Made by a program: the position numbers and the translations under genes. Shown here piece by piece: positions 11,035-23,461 of a DNA stretch of 64,000 nucleotides (positions are counted from its first letter, which is position 1; each line of letters opens with the position of its first letter). The notes under the pieces are model-generated. The model was not told the origin of the DNA. It did no database searches and worked only from the letters and a program-made list of their open reading frames with translations. The stretch comes from Distichodus sexfasciatus (Eukaryota > Chordata > Actinopteri > Characiformes > Distichodontidae): the NCBI GenBank assembly GCA_032718565.1, contig JAVGVS010000527.1:175644-239643 (forward strand), written 5' to 3'.

Positions 11035-11900
11035 CATCATATCCATATCCTTCTCATCTCTACATCTTCCACTTCTCTCATCCTACATTCTCCCATCCTA
11101 CATCCCTCATCCCTGCATCCCTATATCCCAACATTCCTATATCCCTACACCCCTACACTACATCTGGACATCTCTCCATCCCTATATCCCTCCATTCCTA
11201 CATTCATTTTATCTCTATGTCCCTACGTCCCTCCACCCAATATCCCTCCATTCCTCCCACTCCCCTATGTCTCCATTCCTTTATCCTATGTCCTACATCC
11301 CTCCTAGCCACCCTCCATTCCTCCATCCCTACTCTGCTCAACATCCCTCCCATTCTATATCTCCATCCTATATCCCTCCCATCCTATATCCCAACATCCT
11401 ATATACAACATCCTATCTCTCCAACATTCTATAGCCCTCACATCTCTGCCTCCATTCTATGTATCCAACATCCATATATCCTCCTTCTGTCCCAAAATCC
11501 TTATATCCCTCCATCCCTCATCCCTAAGCCACCATCTCATCTCATCCCCCACATCTGTCCCATCCTATTCCTCATCTACATTGCCCCATTCATCAGTCCT
11601 ATCTCTTCCTATATTCATTCTCCTGCTGCATCCCACATCCCCTCTATACCTACATCCCTATATCCCTACAAACCTCCATCGCTACATCCCTCCATCACTA
11701 TATCCCCACAATCCTCCATCTCTCAATCCTCCTTCATCCATTCAGGACTACAATCCCTCCATTCCTCCTTCCTCCATTCCCCCATCTCTTCCTTCTGTTC
11801 ATTCCTCCATCCCTCCATCCCTACACCCCCCATCTTTCCTTCTTACATTTCTAAATCTCTCCATCCCCATATCTCTCAACTGTGATCAAATTGTCAGTAA
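11035..11900 (-). repeat. 8-bp-period minisatellite CATCCCTA/TATCCCTC
   Basis: Octamers CATCCCTA, TATCCCTC, CATTCCTA and TATCTCTC repeat with occasional register slips. The consensus is the reverse complement of the 9.3 kb array. Pro/Ser/Ile/Tyr-rich frames here are artefacts. Confidence 0.88.
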
Positions 11901-12617
11901 CATCCCTCCATCTCTCCTTCTGGTTCTTGGTTAGTCAGGTCCACACCTACACCCAGGTCATTCTCCATTCCTGACAGATTCCACATGTCCAAAACCTTTT
12001 GGAAGTGGAGTAAACTTTGGTAGGTGTCTCCATAGCCTTCTCCGGAACTTGTTTTCTCAGTGCTCCTCCTTGTTGGTAACTTCATCCCTGTCACTTTGCC
12101 TCTCCTCCTGGGTGGGTACAGAACAGGCAGGCATTTGATCCCAGCCAATTTCTGCCTTTGCTGACTGTAACTAGCGTCTTTGCTTATCCAGATTTTTTGC
12201 GTGACTCTCTCTCTCTCGTGCTCTAATCGTGGCGTTCCAGCATTGCTCAAACCTGCGCTGAGGAATTCCGCAGTTCGACTGCGCTCGACTCGTGACAGCT
12301 AATTCGGTGGGGGGTGTGGGGGGGGATACACCAATCTTCCTCTGACAGAAAGCACCGGAAAATGGAAGCTGGTAGAAAAAAAACAAAAAAGCAGACGGAA
12401 AACATTGGAATGAAGGGAGCTGATGGCTTGTGAAGGAATTTGAAAAAAGGGCCTATGAGGTGAAAAAAAAAAACGAGTTATTCAGCCGTTTACACGCTAC
12501 ATGTTTGAGCGTTTTATCCTTAACCTTTTGAGATCTTCAGCATTTTTGAGCGTTCTTCTTTCCCTTTATTGCCTTTTATTATTGGAATGTAATGCTTCAT
12601 CAGCATCCATTATTGTT
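11901..12617. other. Unassigned DNA
   Basis: Moderate GC. A 118-codon minus-strand frame (11894-12250) has no recognised domain. G-run GGGGTGTGGGGGGGG at 12309-12325. Confidence 0.4.
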
Positions 12618-15600
12618 ATTATCACACTTGTATTTTGCGTTGTCACACTTGTGTTGCGTTATACATTTGTGTTGTGTTATGTCACCTGTATTGTATCACA
12701 TTAGCGTTATGTGTCACATTTGTATGTTGTATGTATTGTTTAATATTTAGTGCCACCATTAGTGCTGTATCATTTCCACTGCGTTGTTACATTTGCATTG
12801 TGTTGTATCACACTTGCAGTGTCTTGTGTCACACATGCATTGCGTTGTGCCACATTCACATTGCGTTGTATCAGACTTCTGTTGTGTTGTGTCACACTTG
12901 TCTTGTCTTGTGTAACATTTATCTTGTGCTTGTGTCCAGCTATATTGTGTTGCATCACACTTGCGTTGTGTTGTGACACATTTGCGTTATGCTGTGTCAC
13001 ATTTGTTGTTGTGTTGTGTCATATATTTCTTTGTGCCATTTTTATTTGTATTGTAACAACTAGTTTGTATTTATCACCTTGTGCTGTGACATCATACTTG
13101 CATTGAGTTGGTTGTATGTATACCCTTGTGCTGCTGTTTATCCACTTGTTAGTTACTTGTTGTGTTGGGTGTATTTACTAGTGTTGTGTACATTGTGTAT
13201 GTGTTGTCACGCGTATTTTGATCCTGTTGTGTTGCTACACTTGTGTTGTGTTACATCACACTTCGTTAAATTGGTTTGTTGTCTTGTCACTTTCTTGTAC
13301 TGTGTTGAATCCTTGTGCTTTACACTAGTGTTATATCACATTTGTGTTGCTACATTGTGTTGTATTATACTTGCGTTTTACACTTTGGTTTATTACATTA
13401 ATTAAACTGTATTTGTGTGTTTTCATTGTGTTGTATTATTACATATTATTTATCCGTTTGGCCATTGCCTCACTTGTGTTAAGAGATTGTGTTATATGTT
13501 TGCATCACGCTTGTGTTGATTACGCACATGTTGTCAAATTTATGCTGTCACTTATCCTTTGTCATTTATTGTTTCATGTTGTTACACTTGTGTTGTGTTG
13601 TGTCACACTTGTGTTGTATCATTGTATTTCCTTGTGTTAAGTGTTACTTGTGTGTTATCACACTTTGTGCTGTGGTATCATTAATTTTACTTGTGTTGTG
13701 TTGTATCATTGTATTTGTCACTTGTCTTGTGTCATTTGTTACCTCACTTACTTGTGTTAATTACATTTGTGTTGTGTTGTGTCACACTTGTGTTGTCACT
13801 TTTGCTTTGTGTTGTGCCACACTTGTGTTGTGTCATATTTGTGATGCCTCGCACTTGTGTTAAGTTATTTTGCGTTGTGTTTGTATCTTTTCGCATTAAA
13901 GATTACACTGTTGTTGTGTAACGACTGCTTTTAATAGTGTGCCATATTAGTGTTGTCATGTTTCCATTGTGTTCTGTCACACTTGTGTTAGGTTACACTT
14001 GTGCTGAGTCACATTTGCATTGTGTTGTGTCACATTTGTGTTGTTATGTCTGCATTGTTTCATTTGCTCTGTGTTATATCACTAGTGTTGTCATGTTCCA
14101 TTGTGTTGTGTGTCACACTTCGTTAAGTTACACTTATGTTGTGTCACACTTGTGTTAGCTTACACTTGTGTTGTGTCACATTTGCATTGTGTTGTGTCAC
14201 ATTTGCATTGTGTTGTGTCACATTTGTGTTATGTCACACTAGTGTTGTCATGTTTCCATTGTGTTGTGTGTCACGCCAGATTGATTCTGTGTGTCACCAG
14301 AGTTAAGTTACACTTGTGTTGTGTCACATTTGTAGTATTTGTGTCACCGAGTTAAGTTACATGTGTTGTGTCACATTGCTTTGTGTTTATGTCACACTCG
14401 TGTTGTCATGTTTTATTGTGTTGTGTCACTTGCATTAAGTTACTGTTGTGTTGTATACATTTGTGTTGTCATCATTTTGTTGTGTTACTTGTGTTGTGTC
14501 ACATTTGCTTTGTGTTGTGTCACACTAGTGTTGTCATGTTTCCATTGTGTTGTGTCACACTTGAGTTAAGTTACTAATTGTGTTGTGTCACATTTGTGTT
14601 GTGTCACACTTGAGTTACGTTACACTTGTTGTGTCACATTTGTGTTGTGTCACACTTGAGTTAAGTTACACTTGTGTTGTGTCACATTTTCTTCGTGTTG
14701 AGTAACACTTGTGTTGTCATGTTTCCATTGTGTTGTCACACTTGCGTTAAGTTACACTTGTGTTGAGTCACATTTGCATTGTATTGTGTCACATTTGTGT
14801 TTTGTTTCACACTAGTGTTGTCATGTTTCCACTGTGTTGTGTCACACTTGTGTTAGGTTACACTTGTGTTGAGTCATTGCATTGTGTTGTGTCACATTTG
14901 TGTTGTGTCACACTTGTGTTGTTTCATTTGCATTGTGTTGTGTCACATTTGTGTTGTGTCACACTTGTCTTGTTTCACATTTGCTTTGTGTTGTGTCACA
15001 CTAGTGTTGTCATGTTTCCATTGTGTCACACTTGCGTTAAGTTACTTATATTTATGTGTCTGGTCTGTTGCCCTTAGACATTACACTTGTGTTGAGTCAC
15101 ATTTGCATTGTGCTGTCACATTTGTGTTGTGTTGTGTCACACTAGTGTTGTCATGTTTCCAGTGTGTTGTGTCACACTTGAGTTAGAGATTACATGTGTT
15201 GTGTCACATTTGTGTTGTATGTCACTAAGGTATTTGTCATTTTTCCATTGTGTTATTATCCATGAGTTAAGTTACATTATGTTGTGTCATATTTGTGTTG
15301 TGTCACACTTGAGTTAAGTTACACGTGCTGTGTCACATTTGCTTTGTGTTGCGTCACACTAGTGTTGTCATGTTTCCATTGTGTTGTCACACTTGAGTTA
15401 AGTTACACTTGTGTTGTGTCACACTTGAGTTAAGTTACACTTGTGTTGTGTCACATTTGTGTTGTGTCACACTTGAGTTAAGTTACACTTGTCTCATTTG
15501 TGTCATGTCACACTTGAGTTAAGTTACACATGTGTTGTGTCACATTTCTTTGTGTTGAAATAACACCTGTGTTGTCATGTATCGATATGTTGTGTCACAC

Positions 15601-15735
15601 TTCCATTAAGAGATTATACTTGTGTTGTATCACGTTGCTTTGTGTTCCTGTACAGTCATGTTGTCATGTTCCATTGTGTTGTGTCACACTTGAGTTAAAT
15701 TACATGTGTTGTGTGTCAGTGTTGAGAATGTGAAT
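12618..15735 (+). repeat. 16-bp-period array GTGTCACAYTTGTGTT with higher-order structure
   Basis: Base units are GTGTCACACTTGTGTT, GTGTCACATTTGTGTT and AAGTTACACTTGTGTT, plus a 19-bp variant GTCATGTTTCCATTGTGTT. In the right two thirds these follow a recurring order (CACTAGTGTT, then the CATGTTTCC variant, then CACTTGAGTT, then AAGTTACAC, then CACATTTGC), about 105-220 bp per cycle. The left third is more degenerate. The + strand is T/G-rich and A-poor. Cys/Leu/Val-rich frames in all three phases are artefacts. Confidence 0.92.
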
Positions 15736-16127
15736 ACATGTACGGCGTTCGTGTTAGAATACAAAATATGGTAACTGTGATACCTGTACAGTTACGGATT
15801 TAAATAGGTGATAATTAGAATACAGTTACTTTGTTGAAATATAAATGGATTACACGGCTGTGTCTTTTTCCTGTTTATATCCCAGGCTATCCCTCTCTAC
15901 CTCCTCTCTAATTCTGGTAATTCCGCATTGCTGGAAACCCAAACAAAACACGCAATAAGAGACTCTAATGTAAGCGTTCTGTTAATGTTGGTGGTGTCAG
16001 TTACTCAGTGAATAGACTAACCCCTGGCAGAACGCGCGCCTGGGCAGGGAATGCATTTCTTACTTTTAATTTAAATCTTTGCTCCTCTACAGTAAATATA
16101 TTGTCTATTCGAGATTTGGGCTAACTC
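15736..16127. other. Unassigned DNA between array and MITE
   Basis: 15740-15860 resembles degraded repeat DNA (GTTAGAATACAAAATATGG). 15880-16080 is non-repetitive, with nothing recognised. Confidence 0.4.
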
Positions 16128-16690
16128 ACGGAAGCCCGTAGAGAATGTCTGAGTACTTATTTTTCCTTTCGTTTTCTCGAGATGCTTACTTATTTTCGTG
16201 ATCGACGCCTTGCTAACCGAATCGTTTTCTCATGATCGCTTATTTTTCTCGAGATCACGGCGTTTTTTCTGATCTCTTTTATCTATGGGACAGGTTGAAT
16301 AACGCATCAGGTTTTACTTTGATCATGGACTGTCAGATAAAATCTTTGTCTGTCGGTGCCTAGATAATTACAATATTAGTGTTCGTCATTTGAAGACTCA
16401 GACATCAAATTGGCGGCTTTGGTTATGTCGCGATCACGAGAAAAATAAGTTGTGATCACGGCGTCTTTTGGATTTATCGTGATCAAATAAATTATTGATC
16501 TCGAGCGACTGGTTGTGTCGTGATCACGAAATAGTAGTGATACCGGCACTGGTTATGGTGATCGTCGTGATCTCGAGCGACTGGTTGTGTCGTGATCGAC
16601 TTCGTGATCTGAAAACGGATGTCGTGATCCGAAATAAGGATGTGATCGAAACGAAAAATAAATACTTTACGTCCTCTACGGACTTCCGTA
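16128..16690. mobile_element. MITE with ACGGAAGYCCGTAGAG ends and GATCACGA palindromes
   Basis: Left end ACGGAAGCCCGTAGAG and, on the minus strand, right end ACGGAAGTCCGTAGAG. Similarity continues inward (TACTTATTTTTC against AGTATTTATTTTTC). The interior repeats TCGTGATC/GATCACGA and CTCGAGCGACTGGTTGTGTC. Non-coding, unclassified. Confidence 0.75.
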
Positions 16691-16892
16691 CTTAACAGCC
16701 AATTAGTAGAGAAAAACAAACAAGAATTTGCAGGACGTGATTGCTACATTCATGTAGTTTAACATGACAATATATTAAGTAATCCAAAGTACTCGAATAC
16801 ATTGGAAGTAATAACGAGAATATGTTACCTTCATTTGGGGCATAATTCTGTAATCTGTAAGTGGAATACATTTTAAATGCTTTCAACGTTAG

Positions 16893-17440
16893 TTTGTGTC
16901 ACATTTGCTTTGTGTTGAGTAACACTTGTGTTGTCATGTTTCCATTGTGTTGTGTCACACTTGCGTTAAGTTACATTTGTGTTGTGTCACATTTGTGTCA
17001 TGTCACACTTGAGTTAAGTTACACACGTGTGTTGTGTCACATTTACTTTGTGTTAAAATGCTTACCTGTGGTATCATGTATCCATTATGTTATGTCACAC
17101 TTCCGTTAAGTTACACTTGTGTTGTGTCACATTTGCTTTGTGTTCTGTCACTCATGTTGTCATGTTTCCATTGTGTTGTCACACTTGCGTTAAGTTACAC
17201 TTGTGTTGAGTCACATTTGCATTGTGTTGTCACATTTGTGTTTTGTTCACACTAGTGTTGTCATGTTTCCATTGTGTTGTGTCACACTTGCGTTAAGTTA
17301 CAGTTGTGTTGTGTCACATTTGTGTTGTGTCAAACTTGCGTTAAGTTACACACGTTGTGTCACATCTGCTTTGTGTTGTGTCACACTAACGTTGTCATGT
17401 TTCCATTGTGTTGTGTCACACGAGCACCGTCTTGTGTTAC
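16893..17440 (+). repeat. 16-bp-period array, second block
   Basis: Same units and the same order of variants as 12618-15735, including GTTGTCATGTTTCCATTGTG at 16931, 17156, 17259 and 17392. About 1.16 kb of other DNA, including the MITE, separates the two blocks. Confidence 0.9.
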
Positions 17441-17966
17441 TCTTGAGTTTTGTCGAACAGCACAAATATCTAATCTCACTCATGAGACGCTCATCCTGCT
17501 GGAACTTCTGCAGATACAGAACCTTCTTCCACTCGTAGCTTTGTGCCTTCTTTAAGTGCCTTAATGCTTTAAACATCTGTTTGCCGTGCTTATGTTGGAC
17601 CAGACCCAGTCAGAGAAGACAGAGTTGCAGGTCAGCGTGTCAAGAGGGAAGAAAAACTCAGTATGAATCATAACTTTTACAACTTAACGCTTACAACCTT
17701 TACAACCATTTGAAACCCAAATTGTGGTCTGAATGACTTTGGCACAGAGCTGACAGAAAAGTCCAGATTCAGGAAGTAAAAACTGGAGCCAGATTTTCCT
17801 CCTGATTCGTTAAAAGAGTTTAACTGAAATTAAAAACCTGCCACAAATTTTGTTTTTTCTGAATGTAAAATTACATATAACCCCATCTTTTTCTCTCTTT
17901 GATGGATTTAATTCTCGTGCACCATGTATCAAATCTGAATTTATTTTGCTAAATATTTCTCATGTA
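17441..17966. other. Unassigned DNA
   Basis: Nothing recognised. Confidence 0.45.
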
Positions 17967-18190
17967 GGGCGACACGGTGGCGCAGTGGTTAGCGCTGCCG
18001 CCTCACAGCTCTCCCCGTGTTGGCGTGGGTTTCCTTCGGGTGCTCCGGTTTCCTCCCCTGATCCGCTTGTCTTGCTATAGGTTGTTAACCTTCTTGGGGT
18101 TGTTCCATATGCGCCTTCAGGATTAGGATAGGCTCGGTCCCCGCCACGACCCCAGTTGGGAATTAAGTGGCAGATAATGACGACTGACTG
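17967..18190 (+). mobile_element. SINE-like repeat family B, internally deleted
   Basis: GGCGACACGGTGGCGCAGTG, GTTAGCGCTGCCGCCTCACA, then directly CTCTCCCCGTG, GGTGCTCCGGTTTCCTCC, GATAGGCTCGGTCCCCGCC and a TGACTGACTGA tail. The B-box section and the middle are deleted. Confidence 0.8.
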
Positions 18191-18284
18191 ATTTCTCATG
18201 TATTTCTAATGTTAACAGCTGAATATCTAATATCTATCACTCCATATAAGGTAGAAAAGGGCTAGACTTAAACCCTTACAAACC

Positions 18285-18970
18285 GTTCATTCTTCTGGCA
18301 AACTGTCGCCATTAACCTTTGACGATGTTGCGCAAATTTCACTGAGTGATGTTTTCCGTGCAAAATAGGTTTATCCAATCGCTCAGGATTTCTGGTTTTT
18401 GAGACTGTTGCGGCCTAAAATAGATTTGTGGCAGCTTTCTAAACAACAATTGCGTTGGAGATTGGGTGTTTACGTGTAATAAAGGTTGTCAACAAGTCGG
18501 TGTGGAAACATTTGCTGTGTTGTCCTCCTTTTATAATGATTCTTTAATAATTAATTAAAATGAAGGGAACAAAACCACTATTACTTTCATTAATCATCAA
18601 CAATTCTTTTTGAAATGGCGTGAAGGCGTTTTATCCGTTCCTCATCTTCTGGGCGTAAGTGATTTCGCTGGCGTATGGCTCAAATTTTCTTGCGACAATG
18701 ATTAGTCAAAATTGCGGAAAAGTTGCGGTAATTGGATTAAAATTACGGCAGTAATGAATTTGCGTTAGTAGTTGCGACCGCAACATTGCGAAATCCTGGA
18801 GGATCTGATTTGTGGCAAACTTTAAAACTGCTTTAACAAATTATCACGGTTGTCAACAAGTTTATCATTACTGGCCTAGTGTTTTGGCAAATCACTAGGC
18901 GGGTACCACATTTTATACTTTAGTCGTTTGCTAAACGAACATTGCATAAATTGCCACTAGTAATGGACAA
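18285..18970 (+). repeat. Dispersed repeat family F, copy interrupted by a MITE
   Basis: TTCTGGCAAACTG, CATTAACCTTTGACGATGTT and GTGCAAAATAGGTTTA on the left. TTTGTGGCAAACTT, GTTTTGGCAAATCAC and AATTGCCACTAGTAATG on the right. Order matches 7935-8260 once 18381-18802 is ignored. Confidence 0.6.
18381..18802 (+). mobile_element. MITE family 'CCTCCAGGATTTCGCG', copy 1
   Basis: Left CTCAGGATTTC, right GCGAAATCCTGGAGG, with the family's AAATTGCGG, AAAACGCC-like and GTTGCGACCGCAACATTGCG blocks. It sits inside repeat family F. Confidence 0.7.
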
Positions 18971-18974
18971 GTTG

Positions 18975-19140
18975 AAATGAAATACTTGATTGAGGAGTTG
19001 GCCGTGATGATCAGAGGGTCAATCCAGAGGGTCGCACTGCTCAGCAGTGCTGGAGACGATACCTTTGCTCATGAGTACCTCAGTGGTACCTTTGCCGGGT
19101 CTGGGACTTAAACCGATTACCTTCTGATCACGACATAATA
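18975..19140 (-). mobile_element. SINE family A, partial copy
   Basis: GCTCATGAGTACCTCAGTGG, TACCTTTGCCGGGTCTGGGA and GATTACCTTCTGATCACGAC are the reverse complement of the tRNA-like head and first part of the body. Confidence 0.8.
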
Positions 19141-20339
19141 ACCGACTGTCCCTATAATTGAGATTATTTGTTTTCTCATTTTGCTTTTGCAACCAAATAT
19201 CAGAAAAATTTATGTTGGAAAAACAATTGAGCGAATGATCCAATATTTTGGGGGAATTCGCTGTCCATCATCTTTCGAATGATGTTGATGCCAGGTGAGC
19301 AGAAATTTTTTGCTTGTTTTTTCATAGATGAGATGTTTGTTTTCTTGGTTTGAGTGCTGCTTTGTGTGTGTGTGTGTTCCGGTTTGTGTGTTTTTGTGTG
19401 TGTTGGCGCTGCCCACTTGATTTTGACGAGTGCGTTTTTTGGGCATATGGGGAACCAGGGCCGGCAGAAATGATTAAAGCGAGGCAGCTAGAGACATTTC
19501 AAAAGCAATTTGGATCCAGCGCTTTCACTCCCGGGAATCTTCTCCCTCTAATGGGCAAAACAGAAAATCAATCCTACACCAAATAAAAGCCACTGAGTGC
19601 ACAACTTGCTCTTCTTTTCTTTCTCTTTTCCCATCTGGCTTTCAGTAAATCTCCTTTAAGTGATCGATGCCTTCCTGAAAACCAGCAACGTCCTCGCTTC
19701 CCCCCTCCTCCCATAACGTCAAATTAATAATTCCAGCATAAAAGGCCAACGTGGAGGATACATACAATAAACGAGCCAAATAAAACCTTTGACAATAAGA
19801 ACAACTGCACTCCGTCGCCACTCGTCCCCGGGTAATTACAGAGGCCAAGGAAAGAGAGAGACAAAAGAGAAAGAACAAAGAGAATGCAAGTGGTCTGGTG
19901 GAAGAGCCTTCTTCAATAGATTGCGTTTGGGATGAATTAAAAACTTGAACCTTTCCCGAGTCTCTATTCAGATGTCTGGCGAGCGGTGATTAATCACGGA
20001 CGTCAGGATGTGTAAATCCCTCCTCCCTCCATCCCTCTATCCCTTCTTTTTCTCCGCCAACGGAAAACAATCCGGCTCTGCTGCTCCTCTGTCCAGGGGC
20101 CCGTGTTTTTCTGTTTGCCTTTTTTGGGGGGGTACAATACCTGAGGCACACTGGAGCCCGATATTTGGCACGGAGAAGTCTGCTGGAAGAAAAAGGTCTC
20201 TCCTCCATTCATTCATTCTTTCATCTTCCTCCTCCTCCTCCTCTTCCTCTTTCTTGTGTCTGAAAGAATAAATACACAGAATTTAAATGGCTTGGAACAG
20301 GATCGGCATTGTTGTCGTCATCAGAGGAGCACAAATGTT
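19141..20339. other. Candidate regulatory DNA, no gene
   Basis: 19460-20010 is non-repetitive and rich in ATTAAA/TAATTA motifs (TAATTACAGAGGCC at 19833). A TG tract lies at 19362-19402. No exon is recognised. 20010-20240 is pyrimidine-rich. Confidence 0.3.
19986..19997. promoter_or_regulatory. Perfect 12-bp palindrome GTGATTAATCAC
   Basis: Contains TGATTAAT on both strands, which fits the PBX-HOX composite consensus TGATNNAT. In a non-repetitive block upstream of pbx1. Binding is not shown. Confidence 0.3.
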
Positions 20340-21003
20340 TGGAATTAAAGACCTAAAGGCCATATATATTGGGAAAAACTGTTCATCCTTTATGTTTCTA
20401 CCAAACAAACGATCGTTATTAAATTAATTCAGCTAATAATAACTGCAAAGAATAGTTCTGGCAATATGAATATACGTAATCACATAACAATTTCAAAAAT
20501 TCTATGTTTCTGACAAAGAATACAACATTGGCCGATGTTTAGAATTTTTAAAACAACATTCTAGGTTAAAATATAACTTCCTGGTTTAGAAACTGTGAAA
20601 AGTTCCTTAATATCAACACCAGAGGGTTTTGGGGAGAATGTGTTCAATCCTTGATTGTTATTTGTGACCAAAACTAGAACATTACCTGAAATGTTTCATA
20701 TAATAATTTAGAATCATTTATTGAAATAAATTTGTTTTACTGGCAAAAATACTTAATTGATTAGTATTCTATAGGATAAATAGAATATAAAATGGATATA
20801 TGTTTCTGGCACAAAAGAATTTTGTCATTTAGTTCATTTAAAAACTGCAAAAAAGTTTCACATATTTATTAATCACGTAATACATTTTAGGGAAAACCTG
20901 CTTCTGGTAAAAATTGTGTTGGCCGAAAAACACTACTAAAATGGTCAATATGTCATCTTTATGTTTTAAGATCAGAATTCTAAAGATAAAATTAGTCTAG
21001 TTT

Positions 21004-21340
21004 AGGCAATGTGATGGCGTATGATGGTTAACTGCAGCGTCACAGTGAGATGGTCCTGGTTGAACCGGAAGGCTTACGTGGGAATGTTTGTGTGGGTTGC
21101 ATGTGTTTGAGTGGGTTTGCTCCGGTTTCCTCCTGACAGTCCAAAGGCATGTCATGTTGGTTAATTGGTGACTCATTAGCCTATATTAATAATGAGCCGT
21201 AATGTGTGTGTACGGTGTGTGTCGATGCCTGCTGGTTTGGTCCCTGCCTTATGCCCATGGTTCCCAGGATAAACTCAGGAGTACATAAACCCCAATTAGG
21301 ATAAAATGGTTCAGAAATGAATGAATGAATGAAAGGTGAT
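21004..21340 (+). mobile_element. SINE-like repeat family B, diverged copy
   Basis: GGTTAACTGCAGCGTCACAG, GGTCCTGGTTGAACCGG, TTTGCTCCGGTTTCCTCC, GGTTAATTGGTGACTCA and an AATGAATGAATGAA tail follow the family order, with a high mutation load. Confidence 0.7.
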
Positions 21341-21845
21341 GATCTAGTTTAGAAACAACTAAGGTGTGTTACTGGCAAAAAATACTGAGTTAGTGATATA
21401 TTGTCAAATATATTGATATATATTGTTTAAAATCAAATTCAAAGATAAAATCTGAATAAAAGCAACTTACAACATAATTATACAAATTTTAGGTGAAATC
21501 TGTTCATCCTTTCTGTTTCCAAGTAAAATAACGTTGGCCGATATATTGTTATTATGATTTAAAATCAAGCTGATCTAGTTTACCAGACTGTGAAACAAAG
21601 TTCCAGCAACATGGAGAGCTGGGAGGAGAGGAGGATGAAGGAGGAGCATGAAAAAGGCACGTGATAAGGGGAGGAGGAGGAGAGGGGAAAGTGTGTCATC
21701 AGCATAAAAATAGAACCCTGCTAACAAATTCCTAATCATTCCCCTCCTGCGTTCCTCCAGGGATCTGGATAAGGAGGTTAGCTCACTGAGTCTTAAATGA
21801 GAAATTCATCCACATTAGCCTCCGCCTTTATTATTATTTCTTTGC

Positions 21846-21930
21846 CATGGTAAAGGCTGTACGTCTCATTGATCACTAAAACGCTCTTGCCAAAAAGAAA
21901 AGCTGATGAAAAATTTAAGGTGGGTTTGAA
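21846..21930 (+). repeat. Duplicated single-copy segment, copy 1
   Basis: TAAAGGCTGTACGTCTCATT, GATCACTAAAACGCTCTTG and AAAGCTGATGAAAAA recur at 23462-23540, bracketing the right half of the satellite. Confidence 0.65.
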
Positions 21931-22275
21931 CTGAACAAACTATGTACTAATAAATAAATAGGAATCATATATCAAATAACAAAATTCTGGGAAAATCTGG
22001 ATGTGATCCTTTTAGTTCCTTGCAAAAAAAATAATAATTTGAATGTAATCTGATATATCCCATTACAAATTTGGGGAAAAATATGATCTTCCTTTATGTT
22101 TGTGGCAAGTAAAGAATTTTGGCTGAGTTATCCTTAACATCAATATATTGTTCATCGTCATTGTGAGGTTAAGAAACCTTGATTTTAAAAAAATTCAGCA
22201 ACATCAATATATCACATGACAAATTTTAGGGAAAATCTGTTTGTACTTTGAGTTTCTGGCAAGTAAATCCATGCA

Positions 22276-22440
<165 letters not shown>

Positions 22441-23461
22441 AGTTTTAATCTAGTTTTTTTATGTTGGTGAACATGAAGAAAAATAAAGCAAATAAAACTG
22501 CATTCTTCACCAATACAACAATCATGCAGTAAAAATGCATTTTTTCCATAACTGTGAAATAAATATGAACTAAAGTGCCAAATATTTTAATAGAAAAAAT
22601 AGAACATCGGTCAATTTATCATTATTAAATTAAATCAGCCGTCAATGATAAAGAGGATCTAGTTTTAATAACTGCTATCAACATTTATAACTAAATTTTA
22701 GGGAACACACAACATTTTGGGGAAAATCAGTTACTTCCTTTTGTGTTTCTGGCAAGTAAAAAGAATTATATACTTGTTGATATATTTTGAATATTGATTA
22801 TAATGGTCACAATCATTACCAAACTGATCTGGATTTAAAAATAGTTCCAGCCAAATTAATACATCACATAAAAATGACAGAAAATCTGTTCATGCTTAAT
22901 TTTCTGTCAAGTATAGAATTCATATGTATAAAAAGTCAATCCAGTTTTATGTTTGTGAACATAATAACAAATTTATATTTAAGAAAATGAAAATGCATTT
23001 GACACCAAGACAAAACTCTTGCGGTATAAATGCAGTTTCATTTTCATGAATATGACTTAAAGGGCCAAATAATAAATAATACATTTCCATCCTTCATATT
23101 TCTGGCAAAAAATAAACTATATATCATTATTAAATGAAATAAGTCTTCATAGATAAAGGTGATCTAGTTTTAATAACTTCTATCAACATTTTTTGATATA
23201 TCAAAAGCAAAATTGGGGAAAATCTGTTCTTCTTCCGTAGGTTTCTGGCAAGTAAAATAATTTTGGCCTATAAATTATTAATATCTATATTGGTCATCAT
23301 CATTCTGAGGTGATCTAGATTAAGAAATGGGGATAAAGGTTCCAGCAACATCAATAGACCACACAACAAATTTGGGGGAAATTCTGTTCTTTCTTTTTGT
23401 TTTTAAAAGTAAAACAAAACTCGGCAATATATTGTCATTAAATTTTAAAATCATCATTCCA

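Noticed and set aside
9194..11934. Long Ser/Leu/His/Pro/Tyr/Ile repeat proteins
   Set aside because: A stop-free octamer array gives an eight-residue repeat in any frame. No start context, no non-repeat domain.
12635..17555. Many overlapping Cys/Leu/Val/His-rich open frames
   Set aside because: All are read-through of the 16-bp array in different phases. There is no domain, and the same codon pattern appears in all three frames.
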